Below the pieces are notes generated by a model. That model saw nothing but the letters and a program-made list of their open reading frames with translations. It was not told the origin of the DNA and made no database searches. A stretch of DNA of 21,170 nucleotides, taken from positions 1 through 21,170 of the IMG/VR virus record IMGVR_UViG_3300037137_003411. One strand, written 5' to 3'. The DNA is from a virus. Numbering within the stretch: the first letter of the stretch is position 1; each line of letters starts with the position of its first letter. The position numbers were made by a program, and so were the translations under genes. Shown piece by piece: positions 7,598 through 14,569 of this stretch.

Positions 7598-7865
7598 TCA
7601 TTATAGTGTAGAAAATACAAAATCAATAAAGTTTTTACAAATCAATAAATCTTAATTACTTATTAGTTAGTTGTCAAGTGTTAAAGTTGACTAGCGGGTT
7701 GATTAAATTAAACGCTATCGAAAGAAAAAAAGAAAAGATTTCGAAGTAAGTAGATAAGGGTTGAAAAGTGTATCTTTTATCCTTTTCGGAAAAATATATT
7801 TTTTAGATTATAAATTAGTTAATTAAAGAAATTCTTGTAAAGACATAGATAGATTAGGAGATTTT

Positions 7866-8750
7866 ATGACTAAAAAGATTGATGCTATTGACTTAACGAA
7901 AATTAAAAACATTCAAGCAGTTAATAAAGTAGAACCCGGATTTGAGGACCGAGTTGTTAAAGTTGCCGAACAAAAGAAAGCAAAAGAAGGAAAATTTAAT
8001 TTCTCTGCTGCGGAGCTTATTCCTCTTCCCAGTGGTGGAAGACTTTATACTTCTGTAACAACAGACACAGATATACTTAAGGGTTTTATTAGAATTAGAC
8101 CAATGACTATTAAAGAAGAGGAAATTCTTTCCACTTCTAGATTTGCTAAAACTGGCTCGACTACTAGAATGATTATAGATAGATGTCTAGATTCTGAAAT
8201 TGATGCCAAAGATATATTGCTTTATGATAGTAATTTCCTATTATTTTATTTAAGAAAAATCTCTTATGGAGATGAATATCAGTTTCCTCTCACTTGTGGG
8301 AACCCGGTCTGTGAAAAAAAGTTTGATCATAAAATAAATATATCGCAACTTCAATTTGAAACTCTTCCAGAAGATTTTGAAGAACCTATAGTTGTAGAAC
8401 TTCCTAAATCAAAATATATAGTGAAGATTATTCTTCCTAGACTTTATCACTCAGAAGAAATTTATATGAGAAATATGAATAGAAAGAAACGATCTGATGA
8501 AGAAGACAAGAGACTAGTAGATAATATCATGGTCACAACCATGGAAATAATAGATCCATATGGTAAGTCCCTATCTAGAGGAGACTGGGAGGAGTTTATG
8601 AATTCTCTACCTTCGATGGATAGAGCGGAATTAACAGAAGCAACTTCTTATACTACTGGGGTAGATAAACTTCAGGATGTGGCATGCCCTTACTGTGGTA
8701 GTGACTTCTCTGGAACTATTCCTATAGGTCCAGAGTTTTTTCGCTTTTAG
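7866..8750 (+). CDS. T4 gp26-like baseplate/tail assembly protein with zinc ribbon
   Basis: The 294-residue protein resembles the T4-type gp26 baseplate hub family. A disordered charged N-terminus precedes LIPLPSGGRLY and IRPMTIKEEEIL, followed by the helical core. Four cysteines, C144-x4-C149 and C274-x2-C277, look like a split zinc ribbon enclosing a region with SLPSMDRAELTEAT. In T4, genes 26 and 51 are adjacent and help assemble the baseplate hub. AGGAG precedes the ATG with good spacing. The gene ends ...TTT TTT CGC TTT TAG, and a second reading frame without its own start continues from that stop, so a longer frameshifted form is likely (see next entries). Confidence is good for the family and lower for the exact T4 counterpart. 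Confidence 0.8.
   Translation: MTKKIDAIDLTKIKNIQAVNKVEPGFEDRVVKVAEQKKAKEGKFNFSAAELIPLPSGGRLYTSVTTDTDILKGFIRIRPMTIKEEEILSTSRFAKTGSTTRMIIDRCLDSEIDAKDILLYDSNFLLFYLRKISYGDEYQFPLTCGNPVCEKKFDHKINISQLQFETLPEDFEEPIVVELPKSKYIVKIILPRLYHSEEIYMRNMNRKKRSDEEDKRLVDNIMVTTMEIIDPYGKSLSRGDWEEFMNSLPSMDRAELTEATSYTTGVDKLQDVACPYCGSDFSGTIPIGPEFFRF
8736..8750 (+). promoter_or_regulatory. Candidate programmed frameshift site (TTT TTT CGC TTT TAG C)
   Basis: At the stop of the gp26-like gene the P-site codon TTT (8745-8747) is followed by TAG. A +1 slip re-pairs tRNA-Phe perfectly on TTT (8746-8748), and reading continues AGC GAA GAA. The stop is followed by C, a weak termination context. A -2 slip on the TTTTTT run at 8736-8741 would enter the same frame. 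Both routes are inference from sequence. Confidence 0.6.
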
Positions 8751-8988
8751 CGAAGAAAACAAAAAAGGGATTTATTCCAGTATCTTCGCGCTTGTCAATC
8801 ACGGATTTGATTATCCATCCATTTGTAGGATGCCACTGGAAGAATATCAATACTATATTAAACTCTATAATCAAAAACAGGATGAAGAAGAGTCTAGAGC
8901 TAGACAGGCCGCAGCACAATCTAATTTAGAAGCTAGAATGCCTGATGGAAAGTCTATCGGACAAGTTTTACCACAGGTCTCCAAATAG
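8749..8988 (+). CDS. gp51-like downstream part of a frameshifted tail-assembly protein
   Basis: This 79-codon frame is +1 relative to the gp26-like gene and is open only from after TAG 8725-8727. It has no ATG, GTG or TTG start near its beginning; the first ATG (8830) lies inside the conserved-looking part and touches AGG without usable spacing. The product reads IFALVNHGFDYPSICRMPLE followed by a charged, Gln/Glu-rich helix, as in small tail-assembly chaperone extensions. T4 gene 51 lies directly downstream of gene 26, and lambda G/GT shows that such pairs can be fused by frameshifting. The fused product would be 373 residues. It ends at TAG 8986-8988, overlapping the end of the convergent gene. 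Confidence 0.65.
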   Translation, partial: SEENKKGIYSSIFALVNHGFDYPSICRMPLEEYQYYIKLYNQKQDEEESRARQAAAQSNLEARMPDGKSIGQVLPQVSK

Positions 8989-9168
8989 TTTCTTTATCTT
9001 ATGTGCTGAAAGACTACTTTCTTTTCTGCTGTAATTAAGTTTTCCATTTACTTTTTTAAGGTTAAGTTGATGGCTTATTACATCTACCAAGTTAGTAGTA
9101 TTTAAGATATATTTTTTACCCCTGCAGTAATTTTTATTAAAAATTGTTTGGCTATAGACAAAACTCAT
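8968..9168 (-). CDS. Small hypothetical protein directly after the M23 peptidase
   Basis: This 66-residue basic protein is not recognised. Its ATG follows the TAA of the M23 gene without a gap and in the same frame (TAAATG), so it could be translated by reinitiation or as a readthrough extension. It has no clear Shine-Dalgarno of its own. No domain is visible beyond a Ser/Lys-rich C-terminus ending KKLFGDLW. Its stop overlaps by 21 bases the convergent frameshift ORF. The clean junction and phage-like composition favour a real gene, but it might be chance. Confidence 0.5.
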   Translation of the reverse strand: MSFVYSQTIFNKNYCRGKKYILNTTNLVDVISHQLNLKKVNGKLNYSRKESSLSAHKIKKLFGDLW

Positions 9169-9906
9169 TTACAAACCATTGAAAAGTAATTCCGTTGAAT
9201 AACGGGTCTTTTTGTGGCCATTGGCGTCTATGTAACGATAAAGAAACCTATTAGAAAAACTAGCTCCTCTAATCTTTTTTTGTTTGTACCAATTGTTGAG
9301 TATGTCTTGTTCTAATGTAGTCTTAAATTTTTCCTGTGTATGATAGAATTGAACAATTGTATCATTATCATATTCCTTCTCTACTACTACACCAAACTTA
9401 ACTTGAAGTAATTCTTCTAGAATATCACACTTGTCACCAATAGAAATTACTTCAGTGTGAGTATGCCTCCCAGTAGATTCACCATCAGTTCCTGCTGGAC
9501 CAATTAGAATATTTCTAGCTATAGGTCTTCCTTCTTTTAAATCATCCAAAATTAGAATTTCCTCTGGAAACATATGCCCTATAAGAAAATAAAAACTATA
9601 CTTGTCACTAAATAAACGAACCTCTGTTCCGTAAATTTTTCCACGAAGATCTGCGAATGCAGAATGTTCGAAATTAAATGGAGAAACTACTGGATCTTTA
9701 ACACCTTTATAAATACCCCCACTAGCTCTATCTACCCCTGTATGAATTCTTACATACCCCCAATTCATATTATTGTCTTCATCCATTTGAAAACCTTCAG
9801 ATAGGCCAAAGGAGTCGGTTATTTTAGCACCTTTTCTGAAGTTTAGGTCATTAAAGGCATAACTAGTATCCCCATATTCGGAGATAAATTCTTGTAAGGT
9901 TGCCAT
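9169..9906 (-). CDS. M23-family (LytM-like) metallopeptidase
   Basis: The 245-residue protein has the zinc site of M23 peptidoglycan endopeptidases: H55-T-G-V-D59 (HxxxD), H111 in LIGHM, and H148-T-H150 in GRHTHTEV. These enzymes cut peptide cross-bridges of the cell wall. No signal peptide or membrane segment is seen, so it is either a virion-associated wall hydrolase used at entry or a cytoplasmic endolysin. After the catalytic domain comes a helical, Lys-rich region and a C-terminal YIDANGHKKTRYST segment that may bind the wall or a partner. AGGAAA lies before ATG 9906. The N-terminus MATLQEFISEYGD closely resembles the T4 capsid-targeting leader MKTYQEFIAEA. It follows a probable virion gene by 8 bases. 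Confidence 0.85.
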   Translation of the reverse strand: MATLQEFISEYGDTSYAFNDLNFRKGAKITDSFGLSEGFQMDEDNNMNWGYVRIHTGVDRASGGIYKGVKDPVVSPFNFEHSAFADLRGKIYGTEVRLFSDKYSFYFLIGHMFPEEILILDDLKEGRPIARNILIGPAGTDGESTGRHTHTEVISIGDKCDILEELLQVKFGVVVEKEYDNDTIVQFYHTQEKFKTTLEQDILNNWYKQKKIRGASFSNRFLYRYIDANGHKKTRYSTELLFNGL

Positions 9907-9914
9907 AAAATTTC

Positions 9915-10463
9915 CTATGTCATGTAAGTTCTATTAGCTGCTTGATACCACATAGGCATTCTTTCTTCTATAGCAGTTATACTAACTATTTGATTTGCTC
10001 GAAGCCTTAGCCTAGTATAAGGAGTTATCTTATAGAATCTATAGCTATATGTATCACCTGGTATATTTATTGGATTTGATTGTTCTTTATTACTTCTACT
10101 GAGGGTAATTGTGTCTCCTCCAAATTCGGGGAATCTCATAAGAGTAGAATCACCACCTCTTAATAATATTTGCCATGTATTAGAAAGCCTATCAAAGTCA
10201 TATTTTATTCTTCCAATTGTATCACCAGTATTAATATAACTATCTCCACTAAATGGAGCATTATATCCACATCTAGTATCTCCCCAAGAATAATACATTC
10301 CACTATCACCACCAGAAAGCCAGCTAAGTCCTATTGCTGGTCTAACTTGGTTTCTAACATATTTATATGTTTTTCCATTTACTGTTTCTAATAAAATATA
10401 TCCTCTATAAAATGGAGGTTGAATTCTAGTTGTTCCACCTGGAGCACCTGCGATATATGGCAT
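9915..10463 (-). CDS. Hypothetical Gly/Arg-rich, beta-rich virion-like protein
   Basis: This 182-residue protein is unrecognised. It is rich in Gly, Tyr, Arg and Thr with alternating hydrophobic residues, suggesting an all-beta fold. The tripeptide GDT or GDS recurs (GGDSG, WGDTR, SGDSY, TGDTI, GGDST, GGDTI, PGDTY) at intervals of about 8-25 residues, which suggests a repeated turn in a beta structure. No signal peptide is seen. AGGAG precedes ATG 10463. Lying first in an operon with the M23 peptidase, it is plausibly a virion or tail surface protein, but that is inference from composition and context. Confidence 0.7.
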   Translation of the reverse strand: MPYIAGAPGGTTRIQPPFYRGYILLETVNGKTYKYVRNQVRPAIGLSWLSGGDSGMYYSWGDTRCGYNAPFSGDSYINTGDTIGRIKYDFDRLSNTWQILLRGGDSTLMRFPEFGGDTITLSRSNKEQSNPINIPGDTYSYRFYKITPYTRLRLRANQIVSITAIEERMPMWYQAANRTYMT

Positions 10464-10533
10464 ATTTTTCTCCTACAAAAAAGTTCTTAAGTTTATCTTT
10501 ACGCTGACATTAGCTTCTTGGAAAGATACATTC

Positions 10534-11499
10534 ATGAATACTGATAAGATATTTGCTAATTTTCTTTATGAGATGAGTGGTCCAATCCGTAAACTTTTTC
10601 ATTACACAAATACTATAGCATTGGCTGGTATTTTAAAAGATGGAGCAATCAAGTTAGGTAATTATGATATAAATCTAGAAACAGAGAAAAAAATTCATCA
10701 AGGAAGAAATGAACCATTAAGAGTAGCAGAGTTAGCTACGGTTAGACCTACTATGTCTCATTTTATCTATAGAGATGGACTAAGTAATAATATGGGATTC
10801 ATTAAAATTATTATTAAGCCGCATATTCTATCAGATAAGGTAAGGGGAATAAAAGTAAAACCAATAGCGGAGTTTCCACTTTTCGCAATTAATACTATTA
10901 GAGATGAATTTATAAAAATAGGTAATAAAAAACAACTAGCAACAGTAAATGCCAATAGAGTATTAGCTGCTTTTAAAAAAATAGTCGATGACCCAAAATT
11001 AGACCAACAAAATGAAAAACAAGATGAAGAATTTAAGAAATGGTTAAGAGAATCCTTCACCATAGAATTACCAGTAAGAACATTCATAGATGCTGGCGAC
11101 AATATGATGGCCTACATTAAAGCACGAGAAGGTGAAGAAAGAATATCTCTTAAAAAAGGGGATAGGATACCGCTTAATCAAAACTACATATCTATAGAAC
11201 TTATGTCAGGGTTTACACAAGACTTTCAAGAAGGATATATAGAGAAAGTAGATTTTGAAGGGCAAGAAATTCTTGAAGTGGCACAATGGAATAGATGGAT
11301 GGATAAATATCCAGAACTATTTGAAAAGAATGATGAATATTTTAAATTTAGAAATAAATTAAAATCACTAAAAAGAGAATTTGGTAGCAGGGTTATCAGT
11401 GTTTCTTCCAAAACAAAAAAAGTAATAAAGCCAATTGTAAAAGCAAAAGGACCAAGAGTAGAGAAAAAAATTATTATGCCGAAACTGAAAGATTTATAA
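10534..11499 (+). CDS. Possible ADP-ribosyltransferase-fold protein (HYT motif)
   Basis: The 321-residue protein begins with a leader-like MNTDKIFANFLYEMSG and then LFHYTNTIALAGILKDGAIK, the pattern (hydrophobic)-H-Y-T, then a helix and IL-x-x-G, of ART-superfamily and DUF2971/DarT-like proteins. A later TMSHFIYRDG and hydrophobic IKIIIKP strand could belong to the same fold. A glutamate serving as catalytic residue cannot be assigned with certainty. The middle is helical and charged, and the C-terminus is a basic tail rich in Lys, Val and Pro. GGAAAG lies about 9 bases before ATG. T4 packages its Alt ADP-ribosyltransferase in the head with a similar short leader, which makes an Alt-like injected effector attractive, but this is inference. 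Confidence 0.55.
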   Translation: MNTDKIFANFLYEMSGPIRKLFHYTNTIALAGILKDGAIKLGNYDINLETEKKIHQGRNEPLRVAELATVRPTMSHFIYRDGLSNNMGFIKIIIKPHILSDKVRGIKVKPIAEFPLFAINTIRDEFIKIGNKKQLATVNANRVLAAFKKIVDDPKLDQQNEKQDEEFKKWLRESFTIELPVRTFIDAGDNMMAYIKAREGEERISLKKGDRIPLNQNYISIELMSGFTQDFQEGYIEKVDFEGQEILEVAQWNRWMDKYPELFEKNDEYFKFRNKLKSLKREFGSRVISVSSKTKKVIKPIVKAKGPRVEKKIIMPKLKDL

Positions 11500-11509
11500 G
11501 GAGATTTTT

Positions 11510-11815
11510 ATGGCACAATTAGTAACAAAGAAAACAGTAACATTATTATGGGATCCGGTTACAAAAGATACCTCTGGAGTAAAACTTACTGTTGTTCCTA
11601 GGTATAATGTTTATTTAGGGGACTCAACAATCTATGGAACTACAGGCGATTCATTTTTATCTATAACTTTTCCAACTTCAGGAAATAAAACTATTAGGGT
11701 AACCAGTATAATAACTGCTCCTGATGGAATAACTAAGATAGAATCTGCACCAGCTACTATGGATGTTACAGTTTTTTTAGCACCAGCAGCCCCAGTAAAT
11801 TTAAGGATTTTATAA
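11510..11815 (+). CDS. Small Ig/fibronectin-III-like domain protein
   Basis: This 101-residue protein is made of alternating beta strands: VTLLWDPVTKD, YNVYLGDSTIY, FLSITFPTSGNKTIRVTSI, ATMDVTV, ending in APAAPVNLRIL. The Trp-Asp-Pro opening, the Tyr-x-Val-Tyr strand and a single-domain length are typical of FN3/Ig-like modules that decorate phage heads and tails and bind surfaces weakly. AAGGAG precedes the ATG. It starts 10 bases after the ART-like gene and is followed by the promoter of the DNA metabolism block, so it ends this small operon. No terminator was seen after it. Confidence 0.65.
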   Translation: MAQLVTKKTVTLLWDPVTKDTSGVKLTVVPRYNVYLGDSTIYGTTGDSFLSITFPTSGNKTIRVTSIITAPDGITKIESAPATMDVTVFLAPAAPVNLRIL

Positions 11816-11861
11816 AAAGAATATTAGATAAGATAAAAAACTTCTTTCTGTGGCTCTTTAC

Positions 11862-11890
11862 TTGACAAGAAACAATGAAAATTATATGAT
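11862..11890 (+). promoter_or_regulatory. Sigma70-like promoter for the gp32-like gene
   Basis: TTGACA (11862-11867), a 17-base spacer and TATGAT (11885-11890) form a near-consensus promoter. The start would be near 11897, giving a leader of about 100 bases before the gp32-like ATG. Confidence 0.8.
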
Positions 11891-11896
11891 GTAAAA

Positions 11897-11999
11897 TCAT
11901 ATATACTATAGACAAGAACGCTAAACCCTTAACACTATCGCCCATTAAGCCGTTGGCACATTAAGGCAAAGAAAAAGAGTTTGGTTTCGGAGGCGTATT
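11897..11999 (+). promoter_or_regulatory. Structured 5' leader of the gp32-like mRNA
   Basis: The leader holds CCTTAA (11927-11932), which can pair perfectly with TTAAGG (11961-11966), enclosing a GCC-GTT-GGC triloop hairpin (11949-11957). A competing TTAAG lies at 11945-11949. A strong GGAGG (11989-11993) precedes ATG, and CGCC near 11939-11942 could pair with GGCG overlapping it. T4 gene 32 is autoregulated through a leader pseudoknot, so control by the protein itself is plausible but unproven here. Confidence 0.45.
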
Positions 12000-12860
12000 A
12001 TGTCACCACAAAATGTTGAATGGAGCGAGATGCTAGATGAAATGCAGAAGGATAAAGAAGCTAGCTCTATTGCTAAGAAGTATTGGCAACCACCATCTGA
12101 TAAGGAAGGAACTTTTCCTATTAGAATACTTCCACCACTAAAAGGTAAGAGTGAAAAGAAATTTTATTTCAAACATCAGATTCACTGGGTAGATAGAATT
12201 CCTTTTGAGTGTCTAGGACAAGATCTAGTTGATAAGAATGGGAAGGAGCATAAGGCAGAGGAATGTCCTATTTGTACTTATGTTAAAAAGTTATATAGAA
12301 CATCAGAAAAAAATACTGATGGATGGAAACTAGCTGGAGAACTTCGCTCTAAAGATCGCTATGATTATCGCATAATTATTAGAAATACACCAGACCAAGC
12401 ATCTGATGAAACCAAGCCAGTATTTTTTGAAACTGGTAGCACTATTTTTGAAATGTTGTTTCATATAATGAAGGAAACAGATTTTGGAATTATAGTAGAT
12501 CCAAAAGTTGGAAGAGATTTTAATTTAGTGAAGAAGGGACTAAAGAGACAGTCAAGATACGATCAATCATTACCTTCTCCAAATGTATCACCCATTTTTA
12601 CAGAAGTCGCAAAATTAAAGACCTTGTTAGATAATGCTAAAGCATTAGATTATTCTTCCTTGATTGAATTTTCTTCTGTTGATGAAATGGATAAGGCACT
12701 TCGTGCCTATATCGGTGGAGAAAAGCCAGTCACTAAACCTGCAACTAAAGAACCTACTCTTGATGCAGAATTTCCTAATGGACCATCTGGAGATATTGGT
12801 GTTATACCCGCCTCCGTAGAAGAAGATGCTATAGATGACATATTAAAGGAATTTAGCTAG
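12000..12860 (+). CDS. 32: gp32-like single-stranded DNA-binding protein
   Basis: The 286-residue protein has the order of T4 gp32: a short basic N-terminal part (about residues 1-30), an OB-fold core with IRILPPLKG, a zinc site of the C-x2-C type (C89-P-I-C92 with C71 and a histidine such as H59 or H62), followed by YVKKLYR, and an acidic C-terminal tail ending DAIDDILKEFS. The protein coats single-stranded DNA during replication, recombination and repair, and the acidic tail recruits partners such as UvsX and UvsW, both encoded just downstream. Translation starts after a strong GGAGG. It has its own promoter and a structured leader, fitting a highly expressed, self-regulated protein. Zinc ligand assignment is tentative apart from the cysteines. 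Confidence 0.88.
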   Translation: MSPQNVEWSEMLDEMQKDKEASSIAKKYWQPPSDKEGTFPIRILPPLKGKSEKKFYFKHQIHWVDRIPFECLGQDLVDKNGKEHKAEECPICTYVKKLYRTSEKNTDGWKLAGELRSKDRYDYRIIIRNTPDQASDETKPVFFETGSTIFEMLFHIMKETDFGIIVDPKVGRDFNLVKKGLKRQSRYDQSLPSPNVSPIFTEVAKLKTLLDNAKALDYSSLIEFSSVDEMDKALRAYIGGEKPVTKPATKEPTLDAEFPNGPSGDIGVIPASVEEDAIDDILKEFS

Positions 12861-12886
12861 AAGACAATGTCTTGCTAACTGGGTTG

Positions 12887-12916
12887 GAGCGTTTCTAGTA
12901 TAATTAACCAACGCTC
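12887..12916 (+). promoter_or_regulatory. Inverted repeat around a TATAAT box (possible operator/promoter)
   Basis: Perfect 7-bp arms GAGCGTT (12887-12893) and AACGCTC (12910-12916) flank 16 bases that contain TATAAT (12899-12904). No good -35 element lies 16-18 bases upstream. It could be an operator over a -10 box, an activator-dependent promoter, or an RNA hairpin in readthrough transcripts from the gp32-like gene. Confidence 0.45.
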
Positions 12917-12996
12917 ATCTTTTCGGTAGTAAGGAAACCTTGTGACGATAAGAAACCGATGACTGCTAGGAAAGACTAGCTTTTTAAGGATATAAT
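12917..12996 (+). promoter_or_regulatory. Structured leader with attenuator-like hairpin before the zinc-finger gene
   Basis: TCGGT and ACCGA can close a stem containing an inner AAGG-AAA-CCTT hairpin. Next comes GCTAG-GAAAGA-CTAGC (12965-12980) followed by five T (12981-12985), which resembles a weak intrinsic terminator. The Shine-Dalgarno AAGGA (12986-12990) begins right after the T run. This arrangement could attenuate transcription or control ribosome access; no known riboswitch class is recognised. Confidence 0.4.
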
Positions 12997-13347
12997 ATGG
13001 AATGTAAGAAATGTGGTAAGAAATTCCACGCTTGTAATAGTTGTGGATTAAATTATAACTATGAATATAAATACTGCTCTGAAGAATGCTGGAAAAGCTC
13101 GCAGGAATTTCTTGAGGCTAGAGCTTTATTTTTTAGTTTTACAATAATGTTATATAGATCCCAGAGAGAAGCATTAAAGAAAATTCTAAATCTAGATTCA
13201 GATTATGAATTTTGTTTTGAGGATTGGTTAAAAGAAGTTGATAAAATGCAAGAACAAGTAGAAAAAGGAAGATGGAATGGCGAAAAAGAATGTGGTGGAG
13301 ACTGTGGAAATTGCACAGACGAGCAAGAACTCGTTCGAGGATATTGA
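12997..13347 (+). CDS. Small zinc-finger-like protein overlapping uvsX
   Basis: The 116-residue protein begins MECKKCGKKFHACNSCG and continues to YCSEECW, giving three CxxC-type pairs (C3/C6, C13/C16, and C27/C31 with CSEEC spacing), typical of a treble-clef zinc knuckle. A helical middle with hydrophobic FFSFTIMLY follows, and the C-terminus is again cysteine-rich (ECGGDCGNC). The role is unknown; zinc-knuckle proteins of this sort often bind nucleic acid or ribosomal RNA. AAGGA lies 6 bases before ATG. The last 71 bases overlap the uvsX start in another frame, suggesting coupled translation. The cysteine-rich tail lies within the overlap and may be partly a by-product of uvsX coding. Confidence 0.75.
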   Translation: MECKKCGKKFHACNSCGLNYNYEYKYCSEECWKSSQEFLEARALFFSFTIMLYRSQREALKKILNLDSDYEFCFEDWLKEVDKMQEQVEKGRWNGEKECGGDCGNCTDEQELVRGY

Positions 13348-14569
13348 TAAAGCAATAGCGAAAGAATTTGATGACATAATAGATATGTCTAAAGTTGATA
13401 CAAGTGTAAAGACTTGGATTGACTCTGGTGTTTATGCACTTAATTATATTTGCTCTAAAAATCTTTTAGGTGCTTATCCATTTGGTAGAGTTACCAGCAT
13501 AGATGGGCTGGCTTCTACCGGGAAGTCGCTTTTAGCAGCTTGTGCTATGAAAGACCCTAATGTAGATTATGTACTACTTCTAGAATCAGAAGGTGGAGGT
13601 TCTTCTAAAGAACTTCTTCAGTTTGCTGGTGTAAACATGGAAAAAGTTAGAATTAAGAAATTCAAGACTTTTGGAAATTATAGAATAAATAAAAGTAATT
13701 CAGATATAGAAGAAATAGCAGATAATAAATTTCCTAAAAAGAAAGAAGATGAAAAATATATTTATGAAGAAGGAATTACAAGGTTTCTAAAAAGATTTAT
13801 TAATGCCATTAGATTCAATGGAATAAGGAGAAATATTTTAATAATACTAGATTCTCTAGGTAACCTACAATCAGTTCGAGAAATGTCTGGAACTAAAGAC
13901 ATGGGAGCAAAAAATATTGATATTGGAGTTTTCTTTAGAAACTTTGATGTGGATTTTGAAAAAACAAATATCGCATTTATTTTCGCTAATAAATTATATA
14001 CCAATATAGGAAATATCTACGATCCCTATAAAGCAAGTGGAGGGGTGGCAGTTGAGTTTAACCCTTCTCTAGGAATAAGGCTTTTCCTAACTTCAGAAAC
14101 TGATGATGTCAGTGATACAGAAATGAAGAGTGAAAAAGAAAGAAGAACTTCAGCACTTGGTAGTTCTTTAAAAACTATACGAGCAAAAATTATAAAAAGT
14201 AGATTTGGAACAGAATTTAGAAATATTCCTTTCTTAATTGATTTTTCTATGGGTCCAGCTAGATACTCTGGGTTATTTACTTTATGTAGTGATTTTGGTT
14301 TAATAAAAAAAACTGGAGTTATGTATTTTATGAATGGGGTATTTGATAAGTCTTTTTATAAGAAAGATTTTATTTCTTTAATAAGAGAGAACGAAGATTC
14401 TATAATTTCTAAAATTCAGGCTAAACTTGAAGAAGCAGAAAAAAGAATTATGGAAGGGAAGAAAGAAATTCAAACTAAAGATATAGATGTTGTAGCAGAA
14501 GAAACTACAGAAGATCTAGATTCGGAAGAAATGATGAAATTGATGTCTCGTGATGTGGAGAAAATATGA
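13277..14569 (+). CDS. uvsX: UvsX-like RecA-family recombinase
   Basis: The 430-residue product has the RecA core: GRVTSIDGLASTGKS with Walker A at about 77-84, then VLLLESEGG (the catalytic glutamate strand), a Walker B strand ILIILDSLGNL near 190-200, and KASGG of the loop 2 region. Flanking segments such as TWIDSGVYALNYI match T4 UvsX. It forms filaments on gp32-coated single-stranded DNA and drives strand exchange for recombination-dependent replication. ATG 13277 is backed by AGGA 8 bases upstream and lies inside the previous gene; an inner ATG at 13385 would lose N-terminal residues that look conserved. It ends ATGA into the next small gene. The acidic C-terminus (EETTEDLDSEE) is usual for UvsX. 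Confidence 0.92.
   Translation: MAKKNVVETVEIAQTSKNSFEDIDKAIAKEFDDIIDMSKVDTSVKTWIDSGVYALNYICSKNLLGAYPFGRVTSIDGLASTGKSLLAACAMKDPNVDYVLLLESEGGGSSKELLQFAGVNMEKVRIKKFKTFGNYRINKSNSDIEEIADNKFPKKKEDEKYIYEEGITRFLKRFINAIRFNGIRRNILIILDSLGNLQSVREMSGTKDMGAKNIDIGVFFRNFDVDFEKTNIAFIFANKLYTNIGNIYDPYKASGGVAVEFNPSLGIRLFLTSETDDVSDTEMKSEKERRTSALGSSLKTIRAKIIKSRFGTEFRNIPFLIDFSMGPARYSGLFTLCSDFGLIKKTGVMYFMNGVFDKSFYKKDFISLIRENEDSIISKIQAKLEEAEKRIMEGKKEIQTKDIDVVAEETTEDLDSEEMMKLMSRDVEKI

Larger units (their letters stand above)
7414..7865. other. Non-coding divergent regulatory region
   Basis: No ORF of useful length exists on either strand. It holds the minus promoter of the aminomutase operon, an AT-only hairpin (ACAAAAAAT-ATA-ATTTTTTGT, near 7525-7545), a T4-late-like TATAAATA, an imperfect inverted repeat TAGCG...CGCTA near 7690-7716, and a purine-rich stretch bounded by TCGAAA and TTTCGA (about 7718-7745). 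The gp26-like gene has AGGAG just before its ATG. No tRNA-like cloverleaf was seen. Confidence 0.7.

Noticed and set aside
7550-7860. tRNA gene or CRISPR array in the large intergenic region
   Set aside because: No cloverleaf, T-loop consensus or spaced direct repeats could be traced on either strand.
8722-8919. 65-residue minus ORF over the gp26/gp51 junction
   Set aside because: It is antisense to the better supported + frame and has no Shine-Dalgarno or neighbour linkage.
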